Source: Sebastes aleutianus | Lineage: Eukaryota; Chordata; Actinopteri; Perciformes; Sebastidae | Assembly: GCA_916700875.1 (NCBI GenBank) | Contig: CAKAKS010000066.1 | Span: 6,482,243-6,546,242, forward strand | DNA length: 64,000 bases | Reading direction: 5' to 3' | Shown: positions 1 through 18,064 of the stretch, one piece after another | How the letters are laid out: every line of letters starts with the position of its first letter | How positions within the stretch are numbered: position 1 is the first letter of the stretch | Program-made: the position numbers and the translations under genes | Notes under the pieces: generated by a model | Database searches by the model: none | The model's input: only the letters and a program-made list of their open reading frames with translations | What the model was told of the DNA's origin: nothing

Positions 1-516
1 GGCTTTTACTGTGAAGCAGCGACAGGAACGTGGGAATACTGAGATGGTTTATGCAAAATGGAGAAGAATGGAGCAATGAAACAAGTGATCTACAAGGTCA
101 CATGGAGGGTCATTTCTATGTCGATGTTCTCATCACTTACCAGTTGAGTTGACCATCTGGTCAGTTTCTCAAACACTTGTTTTCCTTAAACTGACCAGTT
201 GTGTTCAATTCTGTATTTTTCATCAGCCCTGTTTTTGCCAGATTAGCAAATTCGTCTTCATATCGTTGTTATGATATTCAACTTGTTCAGGATATTTCAT
301 TTTTACATTCGTAAACAATTCATGCCATCGAGAACAAGGTTACTAAAGGATTAAATAGCCTTTTCCCGTCATCTAAATCCTAAGGATTTTTTCGGTTTCT
401 TCAGGGATCAGAGTAACAATTGTTTCCTCAGTTGAGAGCTCCACCGGTGAGACGGCATGATCTGACTCCTTGACATCACCTGGAGAAGAAAATAATGACA
501 TATGAAGGACACGTGG

Positions 517-987
517 AGGGTAAATATTCAACACATTCTCACGGCAGTTTGTGAAATAGTCACAAAATTGAATCTACTTGATTCGTGTACACAGACACGA
601 ATTTTCCTTTTTATTTGTGACGCTCAGCACGACTTTCAACAACGTATTTTTGTGCGTTTTCCTACAAATGTCCAGCAACATGTGTCAATTTCCGCTCCGG
701 GCCAGTTAAGTTTAGGAAAAGATCGGCTTGGTTAGGTTTAGGCAACAAACTAGTTAGGTTTAGGAAAAGTTTGTGGTTTGGGTTAAAATAACTCCGGAAG
801 TGCTGTAACTTAAGTACAGAAGTTACGTGACAAATAAATCACTTTGACTTCTGGTTCTACACAGGACACGAAGACCGGTCTCCTGGGCGAAAGTCCTGTG
901 TTTTTTGACCCACCCATCCACCCCGACCAGCTCCCTACGTGGTGTTCGCTGCTCTTTATACTTCGCGGTTCACAATTACGTAGATTA
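517..987. mobile_element. Left half of foldback element (unit A)
   Basis: The first ~95 bases match, in inverted orientation, the sequence at 55445-55554 beside copy E. The complete element therefore has inverted arms around a core with repeated TTAGGTTTAGG motifs. In unit A the right arm is missing and the sequence jumps at 988 into another element. Confidence 0.7.
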
Positions 988-1645
988 CATGTTAGCGGAT
1001 GGGACATGGGATAAATGAAAAAGTCAAAGTACACGTCAAATACATTTTTTCCAGAGATGGTTTGTCATTTTAGGTAGTTCTTATTTTGATGATGTATGTT
1101 CAAGTGTTAATTTTTCTGATAATGATCGTCATGATTGGCAGCTGTGAGTCTCTCTCACTGAAGCTGCGGTCATGCTCGGCTCGTGATTGGTTCAGATGGG
1201 TGACCTCGATACAGTGTCTCCATCGCCCGATCACTTCAGCGCAGACTCTGGCCCCAAATAGAGAGGCGAAGTCCCGCCCCTTTCGGTGACCTTGTTTCGG
1301 AAAAAATTTGAACGATAGTCCACAGAGATATTTTTTTGATCCCGTTTCAATTGCGCCATGAATCACACATATGATGTTTGTCAATTTAAAAAAATATTTT
1401 GCAAGTCAAGAATGTCGCAGTATCGGATCAAAAAAATATTTCCTTATAGCTCTCTCCATTGACTACCGTTCATATTTTTTCTGAAATAAGGTCCCATGGG
1501 GTCCATCGGAAAGGGGCGGGACTTCGGCTCTCTATGATGTCAAAATCTCAAGATGGCAGCTGCCGTATCCGGGATATTTTGGCTTCACTTCTGTACAGTG
1601 GGAGGAAGTGGAGACGCGTCGTCCGTCTTTATATACAGTCTATGG
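988..1645. mobile_element. 5'-truncated TIR element (unit A)
   Basis: Colinear with 62101-62802, where a complete copy has matching ends (agtctgtatataaagata at the left, its near reverse complement at the right). In unit A only the right part and right terminal repeat remain. The short reading frames in this stretch recur in every unit only because the element was copied; nothing suggests they are genes. Confidence 0.7.
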
Positions 1646-2276
1646 AGATTACAAATTAATAGGAGTCTCATAGAGCGCCATATTTCTTTGATTGACGTAA
1701 AAAAACGTTAAGTCAACTTCTCTTTAGCAGCCACAACCACTTACCAGATACGTCACCCACTAACCAGACAAAAGAACCCTCCTTCTCAATCAGCCAAGAT
1801 GAACACGTCAGACTGAATAATGAAGTGAAACAAAATAGCAACTCATCCTGATTTTCAAGCTAAAAATCACCACCAGATTAACTGCAATTTTTACACTTTT
1901 AAATAAATAACAATTACTGAACATCTAGAAAGCCATCAACGTATTTTAAATTCTATTTATAGGATTTTTAAAAGGATGTTTTTCACATGTAAGTCTTTCT
2001 TTGCCCCCCGACAATTCACAAAACCTCAGGAAACTGTGACATGTCATAGCGAACGTAGTGACTTTTGATGTGTTTCATCATAGTTTCACATTTACTGAAA
2101 GCCCAGGACATGAATGAGTCAGCATAAAATGGCATTTAAATATCTCTGCGATAGACGACACAGCTGCAGCTCCAACTGTCAGACCGATGCTGCTCTACTA
2201 ATATTACTCAGCATGTATAATGATGCAGTACATGTATTCCTACGAGGCTGTTGTGAATGTGTTGTAGTTGTCTAAC

Positions 2277-2400
2277 CTGTGAGCTGGTAGAGGGGGCTGA
2301 GGGAGGGAAACTCCCAGGACCAGCAGGTGACTTGGTGATGAGGAAGGCCGTGACCTGTGACCAGATATTTCTTCTTTTCAGCCCATCGTAGAGAACAGAT
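2277..2400 (-). pseudogene. cdc20b: Orphan cdc20b exon (unit A)
   Basis: On the minus strand these 124 bases translate without a stop from ICSLRWAEKK to SPLYQLT, a WD40 blade identical to the penultimate exon of the cdc20b gene at 63441-63564. The flanking AG acceptor and GT donor (GTTAGA) are intact. The neighbouring cdc20b exons are absent, so it cannot make a Cdc20b protein. It was carried along when the granzyme unit duplicated. Its intact frame suggests recent copying rather than selection. Confidence 0.85.
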
Positions 2401-2769
2401 CTGCAATCGGAGTCATTAGGAATAGTCTGTCTGATATTTATACACTGTGAAAACCGAGGTGGGCCAGTGTGCGTTTGTGGGTGACCATGGTAACGGAGAA
2501 AACAAACGGGCAGATGGTTGGTCAGTGATAATTCACTTAGAGCTCAAATAAAGGACATGCTGGAATTTCCTGGGTGTGGTTTTTTCCCCTTCACCTTTAG
2601 CTACAAGAGAGTGCCAAGGTAAGTATTTTTATTTTCTTTTTGTATTTATTTTTAACCTCATACGCACACACTAATATTTCAGCAAAATGACACATGTTGT
2701 CAAGCAGATTTTAGTCATGCTAGAAGTGTGACTCATGGCTAAGTCAGTCGGCCCAACACTTTGATCCAG

Positions 2770-3500
2770 ACTGAAATATCTCAACAACTATCAGATGGAT
2801 TGTTGTGAATTTTTCTACAAAGATTCATGGTCCCCAGAGGATGAATCCTACAGACTTCGGTGATCCCCTGATTTTTCCTCTAGTGCCACCATGAGGTTAA
2901 AATTTGTGGTTTTGAGGGAAATATCTCAACAACTATTGGATGGATTGCTTCGAAATTTGGAATAAACTGTCTCCTCTGGAAAAACTGGAATAACGTTTCC
3001 TCTGCGAGCAGCATCATTAGTTCAAATTTAATTTATACATATGTTTTGTCTTTTGCGTGGGTGTGTAGATGTCTTAATATCTGTATTTGTTTCTGGTCTG
3101 TCATATTTTGTTTATCTTACTGACCACTCCTTTATACATAATGTTTGGTTTTATTACCTTTTGTTTATCTGTATTCACTGCTGTATTGCTGATTTTATGT
3201 CTACAGCTCTTTAGTTCAAATAATATAAAAATATAAAAAATTTGATCACAAAAACAAAATAATACATCATAATTTAATTGTTGATTATTTGTTGTATTAT
3301 TTATCTTAATCTGCAAAGTAACTAAAGGTATAAAATAAATGTAGTGAAGTAAAAAGTACAATATTTACCTCTGAGATGTAGTGGAGTAGAGGTATAAATT
3401 AGCATAAAATGAAAATACTGAAGTAAGTACAGGTACCACAAAATTGTACTTAAGTACAGTACTTGAGTAAATTTACTTAGTTACTTTCTACCACTGGTCT
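2770..3500. repeat. Dispersed teleost repeats (unit A)
   Basis: 2770-2965 contains two direct copies of a tatctcaacaacta..gatggattg module, a repeat I recognise as widespread in teleost genomes. About 3365-3500 has the acttaagtacagtacttgag type found at the ends of another common fish element. No coding potential. Confidence 0.55.
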
Positions 3501-3630
3501 CAGTAGTTGTCTTACTGTAAGTTAGATGCTAGATTTTATGTGTACAGCAAATGGGGACCAAAATGCATTAACAATATAGCATATTTCTATTTTTCTATCT
3601 CTTATTGACAAGACTAATTATTTTTTTTTT

Positions 3631-3709
3631 TATTTATTTTATTTATTTTATTTATTTTATTTATTTTATTTATTTTATTTATTTTATTTATTTTATTTGT
3701 TTTATTTTA
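3631..3709. repeat. 9-bp VNTR (ATTTATTTT)n, unit A
   Basis: A 9-base unit (tttatttta register) repeats about eight times without interruption, ending at tttgttttatttt. The same locus in B, C and D has different copy numbers. Confidence 0.85.
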
Positions 3710-5074
3710 AGTAATTTTTAGTTCTGTAAAGTGAAATAATATTGACCAACAGGTGAGTAAAATCTCCTCTCTGTAAATTTCTGCACCACCAACTACAGCA
3801 GAGAGCACCACCTAGTGATGGAGCATGAAAATACTGAAAGTATGAGTGTCAGCGCCACATTTACAGTTAGTTCCAGGTCATAAAGTCTCACTGGGTGTAC
3901 ACAGTAGGTGTAATTAGTAGGCTAAGCCCACAAGAATTTAAAGTGGGGAGCAAATACTGCAGAGAGACAGATGTGCTCTTTCCGCTCACGGGAACGAAAG
4001 AGAACAACGGTGTTTAAGATAAGAGAGACAAAGACGCCGATGAATAATCCTTCCATTAATGTTACTGTGCCAACTTTAATCACACTGGCAAACATTTCCT
4101 TTTACTGGATGTGTTTGACGTGTTCAGTATTTGAACAAAGGCACTTATGCAACACTCATTTGCATGTTTCCTGTCGGGGGGTCTTAAGATACGCCGTGTG
4201 AATGTGACTCCTGTGGTCTCTCTGGTCTGAGTAAGCACAAGATCAGCAAGATCTGTTTTTTTTTCTCTTTATGGTTCAGCGCTTCATGTCGTCTGCGTTG
4301 ACATCACTATACTGTTATTGCAGGAAGCGTTTTAGAGCAGGAAGAAACAAGAAAATGTTCTGTCATGTTTACTGAGACATCAAAGGTTTTTAATATCGAT
4401 CGCACACAAAAAGTGAAACACACATCTGTGATGCAATGAAGGTGTGAAATTAAGAGCTACTGTAATGACACAAGAAAGAAATATGCATGTATCTGCCTTT
4501 AAGACAGTAGCCAATGGGTTTTTAAGCAGTAACAATATGGAATAATAATGAGGAAATAATGAGACCTGGTGGTGAATCTCTCAGGTTGACGGGTTGAATA
4601 AATCACTTTCACTATAGAAAAAAAATCACTATAATGTAAATCCTGTTCATATAGGCTACAGTAGCATAAAATAAGCACAAAGATAGATGTTGTTAGGGTG
4701 GTTAACTTGGTCAAGAATATAGAATAATCAACGCGTTCTCATCCCAACTCGTCACATACTGACGCTCTGTCAGATCCCTCGGCGTCACTTTTTGGTCGCA
4801 GTAAACGCCTGAAAGCCACCACCCGCTGTGTGTCTTTTCACTCTTAAAGCTACGTCGACACACAACGGGTGCCTTAAGCGGCGGTATCGAAAGCCGATGG
4901 CTGTGACTATTTGAGGAATGACAACGGGCTGGAAAAATAATTTCCTTATTAAATTATTATTGAAATACTTATATTTTAGACTTTTTAGAAGGCCGACGGC
5001 CGTGACAATGCGTCAGTGTTTGACTCCCTGGGAATGAGAACGGGTTGAAATAAAAATTAACAAGAAGGTGCTCC
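3710..5074. other. 3' flank of granzyme gene A, no gene seen
   Basis: No exon with supportable splice sites is visible. Around 4880-5060 two diverged ~120-base modules containing gccgatggctgtgac / gccgacggccgtgac and gaacgggctgg / gaacgggttga lie in tandem. No AATAAA occurs close downstream of the protease stop on the minus strand; an ATTAAA variant lies near 4387-4392. Confidence 0.5.
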
Positions 5075-9318
<4,244 letters not shown>

Positions 9319-9367
9319 CTTCTCTGGTGAGATGGTGAAGGCTCTGAAACTTACCTCGAAGCACACA

Positions 9368-9420
9368 CTTTATGTGTTAAGCTCGAAGGATGTGGTCAGA
9401 CCATGGAAATGCGTGAGTCA
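9368..9420 (-). promoter_or_regulatory. Promoter of granzyme gene A: degenerate TATA, NFAT/AP-1/RUNX-like sites
   Basis: Upstream of the start codon the minus strand has CATAAAG at 9368-9374, where B, C and D have TATAAAG. Further upstream, read on the plus strand, are TGTGGT (RUNX core, 9391-9396), GGAAA (NFAT core, 9405-9409) and TGAGTCA (AP-1 consensus, 9414-9420). GGAAA and TGAGTCA are four bases apart, close to known composite NFAT:AP-1 sites. Function is inferred from motifs. Confidence 0.5.
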
Positions 9421-10387
9421 GCAGAATGGACGCAAGCATGACATGAGAATCGGTGTGTCTTATCTTCTTTTAGAAGCCTTGTGGTGACACTTTATTTATT
9501 TTTTTTCATCATCACCATTTGATTGTCATGCTGTGTGGTGGTGGTACGTGAAGCATGTCACATCATCAGGGTGCAGACATGTAGTTCACTATGGGTGGGC
9601 CTAGTGTGAAACCTAAAACTTGAGGCTGTTGTCAAGCCTTTCAGCTACACTTATGAGTGTGTATTTATATTAACATCATCTAATGATTCAAAGGAAATCA
9701 TGAGAAAGTGGAACATGTTGGCAGATGTGACACCAGGCTGGTGGAGGTGAATTGCTGGATGAATTGGATGCTATATTTTATTTTACCTTAAAGCAACAGT
9801 TTGACATTTTAGGAAATACACTTACCGGTATTCTTCCTTTTTCTTCCACTCTCATATTAAATATTGTAAAGCTATAAGGCTACAGTCTACAGCTGGTTAG
9901 CTTAGCACAGATAAACTAGAAACAGCTGGCATGACTCTGTAACAAAACCAGCACCTCTAAAGCTCACCAATTAACAAGTTAGCCTAGATTTAATTGGTAC
10001 AAACACTGAAGTGTAAAACCAACTATTTACCATTTTACAAGCATTAGCCTACAGTCTATTTCAGGCCAGGCAAAGTAACTTTCTAGAGTCAGCACAACTC
10101 AGAACCATAGACTATATATAAGAAGCGGACGTATTCACCGTGACGTCACCCATTGGTTTGTGGACTGCCGTTTTGAAGCCTCTTGTTCAGCATTTATTGC
10201 CGTCGCCATGTTTGCAACCAGAAGTGACCATACTTGCCAACCTTGAGACCTAAAAAATAGGGAGGATTTCAAAACCAAAAAGGGGGTCAAATTTGAGTTT
10301 CCTACATTGTGGTGACATTGAAGAATGAAAATGACAAAATAATAAGTACCCTGCAACAGCATTTTTTGTTAAATAGGCCTACTTTTA
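9421..10387. other. 5' flank of gene A, no gene seen
   Basis: No supportable exon. At ~10098 a repeat begins with catagactatatataagaag, similar to the terminal repeats of the element at 61991-62802. It is followed by ccattggtttgtggactgcc, a common teleost repeat. Confidence 0.45.
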
Positions 10388-13300
10388 ATTTTACTTTTAA
10401 TTCTCAGGAAAAAAACCAGAATAATTCTCCCCTCTGCTGTGAACTTGTGAGTCTCTTGTATACACTAGGCTAATATTCATCACTATTCAGTCATTCATTT
10501 ATTCATGTTTTGCTCCTGCTTGAGTATTTCTCTCTTAGCACTCTCCATTTCTCTCTCCTTCGCTCACTCACTGAAGGTCCTTTCAGACACAAGGCGATAA
10601 CGACACCACTGTGCTCTGAAACCCGTTATCTCTAATGGCTTGCAGCACACCACGACCTCTTTCCTGTGATGCTGTGATGTGCGGTGAGTGCAGCTCAAAC
10701 CACGCCGCATCAAAGATGTTAAGATGTCACGAACACCTCTGTTGGGCTTATACACGTTGTACAGGGCGAGAAACGGGTTGAGATGACGACAAAAAGGTGT
10801 GAAAAATTGCCATAAATTGGGAGAATTGTAACCCCGGGAAAATCGGGAGGGTTGGCAAGTATCGAAGAGACACGAGAGGGTGGAGCTAAGTACAACCAAA
10901 CTAAAAAAATCATTTTTAGGCGACCAAAAAGGTTATAATTAACTTTCATGAACTGGAAACACACTGTGAAAGGTCAAAGTTGTAAGACGAAAACACGGAC
11001 AACTCTCAGATCGAACAACGCCGTGGTAGCGACCTGTCAATCACAAGGTAGCCACGCCCTAAAGCATCCCCTGCTTTATGGTCTATTTGGCTCTAAATGG
11101 GACCATCATTTACTAATGAACATCATACTGTATTGAAGAAGACTTGAAACTAGTGATTGAGACCATAAACTCATGTTTACAATGTTTACTGAGGTTATAA
11201 ATCAAGTGAGAAGTAGGATCATTTTCTCATAGACTTCTATACAATCAGACTTTTATTTTGCAACCAGAGGAGTCGCCCCCTGCAAGTTTAAGGCACTTCA
11301 GCATTGGCTTCACTTCTAAGAACCAAGAAATAGTCCGGCACATTAATTCCCCGTAAAATTTACTTTGATGCTAGTAGGCAGATTTTTCTGACTTTACACA
11401 GAGAAGCACAAAGAAGCATGTTTCCCAAAATGTTGATCCTGTGTTTTAATTTTCTTAAAATGAGCAAAAGAAATAGTCATGTCATCATCTTACAGTATTT
11501 ATTTATTCATATGACTCTTACATTAGCAGCCACCAATGAAAGCAACAAGTCGCTTACAGTAGCCTACATTTATTGTTCAACACTCACAACAAAGTGTTAC
11601 AGTATATAGCCTAATATCCTGAATGCACCACAAATCTTAAACATTGAACCTAACGGCCTGAGGGACATGAGAACGGCAAGATTTGTGGTCACAAATGGGC
11701 TATTTTCTTCATGTAAAATATGTTCATTGCCTAAATCCTCACTATGTGTTTTAGACATCGCTTAGTTTTGAATCAGAATACTGTTTTGAATTATGTGAAT
11801 AATGTGAATTTTTGCTTTCAAAACATCCAAATGAGTGTAGTAACAGCAAAGGCCTGCTGATGATGATGATGATAATAATAATAACAAATTATGATTTTAC
11901 TTAGTCAGCATGTGATTATAGGCCCAAACTTAAAATACTGTATCAAACAAAACAGGCTACTGAGAGCAAACAGATAATAAAAACAACATAAAAGTGCAAA
12001 GAGATACCAAATGCCATGCCATGATATGACTAATACTATCAGAATTTGCTGACACATTCACATTAAAGTTCCACTTTAAGCCTTAATCTGAACTAAAATA
12101 TTCTCTCGTATGATTTTACTTTTAATTCTCAGGAAAAAAAACAGAATAATTCTCCCCTCTGCTGTGAACTTGTGAGTCTCTTGTATACACTAGGCTAATA
12201 TTCATCACTATTCAGTCATTCATTTATTCATGTTTTGCTCCTGCTTGAGTATTTCTTTCTCTTAGTACTCTCCATTTCTCTCTCCTTCGCTCACTCACTG
12301 AAGGTCCTTTCAGACACAAGGCGATAACGACACCACTGTGCTCTGAAACCCGTTATCTCCAATGGCTTGCAGCGCACCACGACCTCTTTCCTGTGATGCT
12401 GTGATGTGCGGTGAGTGCAGCTCAAACCACGCCGCGTCAAAGATGTTAAGATGTCACGAACACCTCTGTTGGGCTTATACACGTTGTACAGTCAGTGCGA
12501 GAAACGGGTTGAGATGAAAAATTGCCATAAATCGGGAGAAATGCGGGAGAATTGTAACCCCGGGAAAATCGGGAGGGTTGGCAAGTATCGAAGAGACACG
12601 AGAGGGTGGAGCTAAGTACAACCAAACTAAAAAATACATTTTTGTGAAAGGTCAAAGTTGTAAGACGAAAACACGGACAACTCTCAGATTGGACAACACC
12701 GTGGTAGCGACCTGTCAATCACAAGGTAGCCCCGCCCTAAAGCATACCCTGCTTTATGGTCTATTTGACTCTAAATGGAACCATAATTTACTAAATGAAC
12801 ATCATGCTGTATTGAAGAAGATTTGAAACTAGCGATTGAGACCATAAACTCATGTTTACAATGTTTACTGAGGTAATAAATCAAGTGAGAAGTAGGCTCA
12901 TTTTCTCATAGACTTCTATACAATCAGACTTCTTTTTGCAACCAGAGGAGTCGCCCCCTGCTGGCTATTAGAAAGAATGCAAGTTTAAGGCACTTCAGCA
13001 TTGGCTTCACTTCTCAGAACCAAGAAATAGTCCGGCACATTAACACCCTGTAAAACGGCTAATTGACTTTGATGCTAGCAGGCAGATTTTTCTAACTTTG
13101 CACCGAGCTAGGCCAGCTGTTTCCCCTTGTTTCCAGTCTTTATGCTAAGCTAAGCTAGCTAGCTGTTAGCTGTAACGTCACATTTATTGTAGAGACATGA
13201 GAGAAGTATTAATCTTCTCAACTAACTCTCTGCCAGAAAGCAAAGAAGCATGTTTCCCAAAATGTTGATCTTTTGCTTTAATTTTTTTAAAATGAGCAAA

Positions 13301-13914
13301 AGAAATAGTCATGTCATCATCTTACAGTATTTATTTATTCATATGACTCTTACATTAGCAGCCACCAATGAAAGCAACAAGTCGCTTACAGTAGCCTACA
13401 TTTATTGTCCAACACTCAAAACAGTGTTACAGTATGTAGCCTAATATCCTGAATGCACCACAAATCTTAAACATTGAACCTAACGGCCTGAGGGACATGA
13501 GAACGGCAAGATTTGTGGTCACAAATGGGCTATTTTCTTCATGTAAAACATGTTCATTGCCTAAATCATCACTGTGTTTTAGACATCGCTTAGTTTTGAA
13601 TCAGAATACTGTTTTGAATAATGTGAATTTTTGCTTTCAAAACATCCAAATGAGTGTAGTAACAGCAAAGGCCTACTGATGATGATAATAAATTATGATT
13701 TTACTTAGTCAGCATGTGATTATTGGCCCAAACTTAAAATACTGTATCAAACAAAACAGGCTACTGAGAAAAAACAATTAATAAAAACAACATAAAAGTG
13801 CAAAGAGATACCAAATGCCATGCCATGATATGACTAATACTATCAGAATTTGCTGACACATTCACATTAAAGTTCCCCTTTAAGCCTTAATCTGAACTAA
13901 AATATTCTCTCATA
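10388..13914. repeat. Internal tandem duplication of ~1.7 kb (unit A)
   Basis: Copy 1 (10388-12112) and copy 2 (12113-13914) both begin with attttacttttaattctcagg and run colinear. They differ in diagnostic blocks: copy 1 has the atgaactggaaacacactg block seen in unit C, copy 2 lacks it as unit B does. No gene is visible; the small frames are shadows repeated by duplication. Confidence 0.85.
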
Positions 13915-15294
13915 TGGTTTCACTGAAATAATGTTTTTAGTTTTAAAGCTTTAAATCACTTTTTAGGGTTAGTTGTAACATCTGGCATGCAGGAACACCA
14001 GATGAAATAGAACATATTGAGTCAAGAAAATAAGTAGCTTATAATTTGCAATTTCTTCTTGCAGCTGATTCAATGACTCTTTCTCTCTCAGCTGCAGTCA
14101 CATGAAGTTGCAGAAAGGCTGGTCGTGCAAATGCTGCCGCCTACAGTTTAGTAGTTAAATTACATTTTGAGAACATTGTTCCCACCTTTGTTGAACTTAC
14201 AGTACGTATGAGAACGTCATAATTTTGAGAGGAAGGAGAGCCTCTAAATACAGATCACACACGGTTTCCCAACTGGAAGTAAATCATCTACATCGACTCT
14301 ACGGCTCATTGATTTATCCATTGAAGATCATTTGCTCCATGATAACACATCAGCTCAGATTATAATGAGTGATTTTACGACACTTGCAATATTTCAGAAA
14401 TGAGAACGTAAGAAAATGAATCCAGTAGTCTGCTAGTTTTAGTGGAAAAACGGATAAGACGATAGTAAATATGACACAAAAATACCACCAAACGTCCACT
14501 GACTGCAGTTAAACATCATAGTTGCTCATCAGAACTAGCTCCAAAAACGGATGCATAAAATGCATTGATGAAATAATAATATTTTTCCTCTAAAGGCCTG
14601 AAAATAAAAGGTTAAGCTTTCTTACTGGATATTGTGAGTGAACCACAATCACATCTCTATCTTGATCATGTGAACTGTGATCAAAATCAGTGCTAACTGT
14701 GTTTCTGTAAAGGAACAGCATGAGAAGAGTGCTGCAGGAACGAGTCCTAAAACAAGGAAATGAGTAAGCATTTTAGCACTTCCTGTTCCCTCGTCTGGAA
14801 GTCAATGGGTTCTTAGTTAGCTGCCTGAAATAAGGTCTGTAGTTAACACAAGCTTAATAGATTTTAACATTTTGTTCTATGACATAAAATACATAATTTG
14901 TGTCTTAAAAAAAGTGGTTGCTAACAAGAGGCTAAATTAAACTACAAAACGTCATCACACCGACACATCCGCCTTTACAGCCTCATTGTGTATACTCATG
15001 CTCATGCAACCGTGGTGTAGTTCATTTGCCACAGAGCTTATTTTCTGCAATAATAAAAAAAAAAACAATGGAAAAATCCCATTGGCTTTCACTCTGGCTT
15101 TTCCGAACGTTTTTAGTGTGCAACTTTTTTAGTGTTTAGCTGTTTCAGAACGTAGAAGTCGCTGAAATTAGAGGTTAAAGTCCATTCCCTTATTTAAAGG
15201 TTTCAAAGTAAACCAAAAAGCACCCAAAGATGTCCTAATTTTGATTTATACCAACTTTTCAGCAGCACCTCTGAGCAACCAATTAGCTGTCGAA
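13915..15294. other. Distal flank of unit A, no gene seen
   Basis: Non-repetitive within the unit apart from its copies in B-D. No splice-bounded frame, RNA gene or element end could be recognised. D carries ~110 extra bases (about 54150-54275) missing here. Confidence 0.4.
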
Positions 15295-15811
15295 GGCTTT
15301 TACTGTGAAGCAGCGACAGGAACGTGGGAATACTGAGATGGTTTATGCAAAATGGAGAAGAATGGAGCAATGAAACAAGTGATCTACAAGGTCACATGGA
15401 GGGTCATTTCTATGTCGATGTTCTCATCACTTACCAGTTGAGTTGACCATCTGGTCAGTTTCTCAAACACTTGTTTTCCTTAAACTGACCAGTTGTGTTC
15501 AATTCTGTATTTTTCATCAGCCCTGTTTTTGCCAGATTAGCAAATTCGTCTTCATATCGTTGTTATGATATTCAACTTGTTCAGGATATTTCATTTTTAC
15601 ATTCGTAAACAATTCATGCCATCGAGAACAAGGTTACTAAAGGATTAAATAGCCTTTTCCCGTCATCTAAATCCTAAGGATTTTTTCGGTTTCTTCAGGG
15701 ATCAGAGTAACAATTGTTTCCTCAGTTGAGAGCTCCACCGGTGAGACGGCATGATCTGACTCCTTGACATCACCTGGAGAAGAAAAATAATGACATATGA
15801 AGGACACGTGG

Positions 15812-16282
15812 AGGGTAAATATTCAACACATTCTCACGGCAGTTTGTGAAATAGTCACAAAATTGAATCTACTTGATTCGTGTACACAGACACGAATTTT
15901 CCTTTTTATTTGTGACGCTCAGCACGACTTTCAACAACGTATTTTTGTGCGTTTTCCTACAAATGTCCAGCAACATGTGTCAATTTCCGCTCCGGGCCAG
16001 TTAAGTTTAGGAAAAGATCGGCTTGGTTAGGTTTAGGCAACAAACTAGTTAGGTTTAGGAAAAGTTTGTGGTTTGGGTTAAAATAACTCCGGAAGTGCTG
16101 TAACTTAAGTACAGAAGTTACGTGACAAATAAATCACTTTGACTTCTGGTTCTACACAGGACACGAAGACCGGTCTCCTGGGCGAAAGTCCTGTGTTTTT
16201 TGACCCACCCATCCACCCCGACCAGCTCCCTACGTGGTGTTCGCTGCTCTTTATACTTCGCGGTTCACAATTACGTAGATTA
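15812..16282. mobile_element. Left half of foldback element (unit B)
   Basis: Same truncated element and same right-hand breakpoint as in unit A, so the truncation predates the A-B duplication. Confidence 0.7.
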
Positions 16283-16940
16283 CATGTTAGCGGATGGGAC
16301 ATGGGATAAATGAAAAAGTCAAAGTACACGTCAAATACATTTTTTCCAGAGATGGTTTGTCATTTTAGGTAGTTCTTATCTTGATGATGTATGTTCAAGT
16401 GTTAATTTTTCTGATAATGATCGTCATGATTGGCAGCTGTGAGTCTCTCTCACTGAAGCTGCGGTCATGCTCGGCTCGTGATTGGTTCAGATGGGTGACC
16501 TCGATACAGTGTCTCCATCGCCCGATCACTTCAGCGCAGACTCTGGCCCCAAATAGAGAGGCGAAGTCCCGCCCCTTTCGGTGACCTTGTTTCGGAAAAA
16601 ATTTGAACGATAGTCCACAGAGATATTTTTTTGATCCCGTTTCAATTGCGCCATGAATCACACATATGATGTTTGTCAATTTAAAAAAATATTTTGCAAG
16701 TCAAGAATGTCGCAGTATCGGATCAAAAAAATATTTCCTTATAGCTCTCTCCATTGACTACCGTTCATATTTTTTCTGAAATAAGGTCCCATGGGGTCCA
16801 TCGGAAAGGGGCGGGACTTCGGCTCTCTATGATGTCAAAATCTCAAGATGGCAGCTGCCGTATCCGGGATATTTTGGCTTCACTTCTGTACAGTGGGAGG
16901 AAGTGGAGACGCGTCGTCCGTCTTTATATACAGTCTATGG
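16283..16940. mobile_element. 5'-truncated TIR element (unit B)
   Basis: Colinear with A 988-1645, including the right terminal repeat ending in tatacagtctatgg. Confidence 0.7.
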
Positions 16941-17571
16941 AGATTACAAATTAATAGGAGTCTCATAGAGCGCCATATTTCTTTGATTGACGTAAAAAAA
17001 CGTTAAGTCAACTTCTCTTTAGCAGCCACAACCACTTACCAGATACGTCACCCACTAACCAGACAAAAGAACCCTCCTTCTCAATCAGCCAAGATGAACA
17101 CGTCAGACTGAATAATGAAGTGAAACAAAATAGCAACTCATCCTGATTTTCAAGCTAAAAATCACCACCAGATTAACTGCAATTTTTACACTTTTAAATA
17201 AATAACAATTACTGAACATCTAGAAAGCCATCAACGTATTTTAAATTCTATTTATAGGATTTTTAAAAGGATGTTTTTCACATGTAAGTCTTTCTTTGCC
17301 CCCCGACAATTCACAAAACCTCAGGAAACTGTGACATGTCATAGCGAACGTAGTGACTTTTGATGTGTTTCATCATAGTTTCACATTTACTGAAAGCCCA
17401 GGACATGAATGAGTCAGCATAAAATGGCATTTAAATATCTCTGCGATAGACGACACAGCTGCAGCTCCAACTGTCAGACCGATGCTGCTCTACTAATATT
17501 ACTCAGCATGTATAATGATGCAGTACATGTATTCCTACGAGGCTGTTGTGAATGTGTTGTAGTTGTCTAAC

Positions 17572-17695
17572 CTGTGAGCTGGTAGAGGGGGCTGAGGGAG
17601 GGAAACTCCCAGGACCAGCAGGTGACTTGGTGATGAGGAAGGCCGTGACCTGTGACCAGATATTTCTTCTTTTCAGCCCATCGTAGAGAACAGAT
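17572..17695 (-). pseudogene. cdc20b: Orphan cdc20b exon (unit B)
   Basis: Same 124-base WD40 exon as at 63441-63564, with open frame and both splice sites kept and no other cdc20b exon nearby. The translation matches the parental exon. Confidence 0.85.
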
Positions 17696-18064
17696 CTGCA
17701 ATCGGAGTCATTAGGAATAGTCTGTCTGATATTTATACACTGTGAAAACCGAGGTGGGCCAGTGTGCGTTTGTGGGTGACCATGGTAACGGAGAAAACAA
17801 ACGGGCAGATGGTTGGTCAGTGATAATTCACTTAGAGCTCAAATAAAGGACATGCTGGAATTTCCTGGGTGTGGTTTTTTCCCCTTCACCTTTAGCTACA
17901 AGAGAGTGCCAAGGTAAGTATTTTTATTTTCTTTTTGTATTTATTTTTAACCTCATACGCACACACTAATATTTCAGCAAAATGACACATGTTGTCAAGC
18001 AGATTTTAGTCATGCTAGAAGTGTGACTCATGGCTAAGTCAGTCGGCCCAACACTTTGATCCAG

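Noticed and set aside
1086..1384. Overlapping 67- and 94-residue frames conserved in every unit
   Set aside because: They lie inside a non-coding TIR element; conservation reflects recent duplication.
3631..3709. CRISPR-like regular repeats
   Set aside because: A 9-bp minisatellite without spacers in a vertebrate genome.
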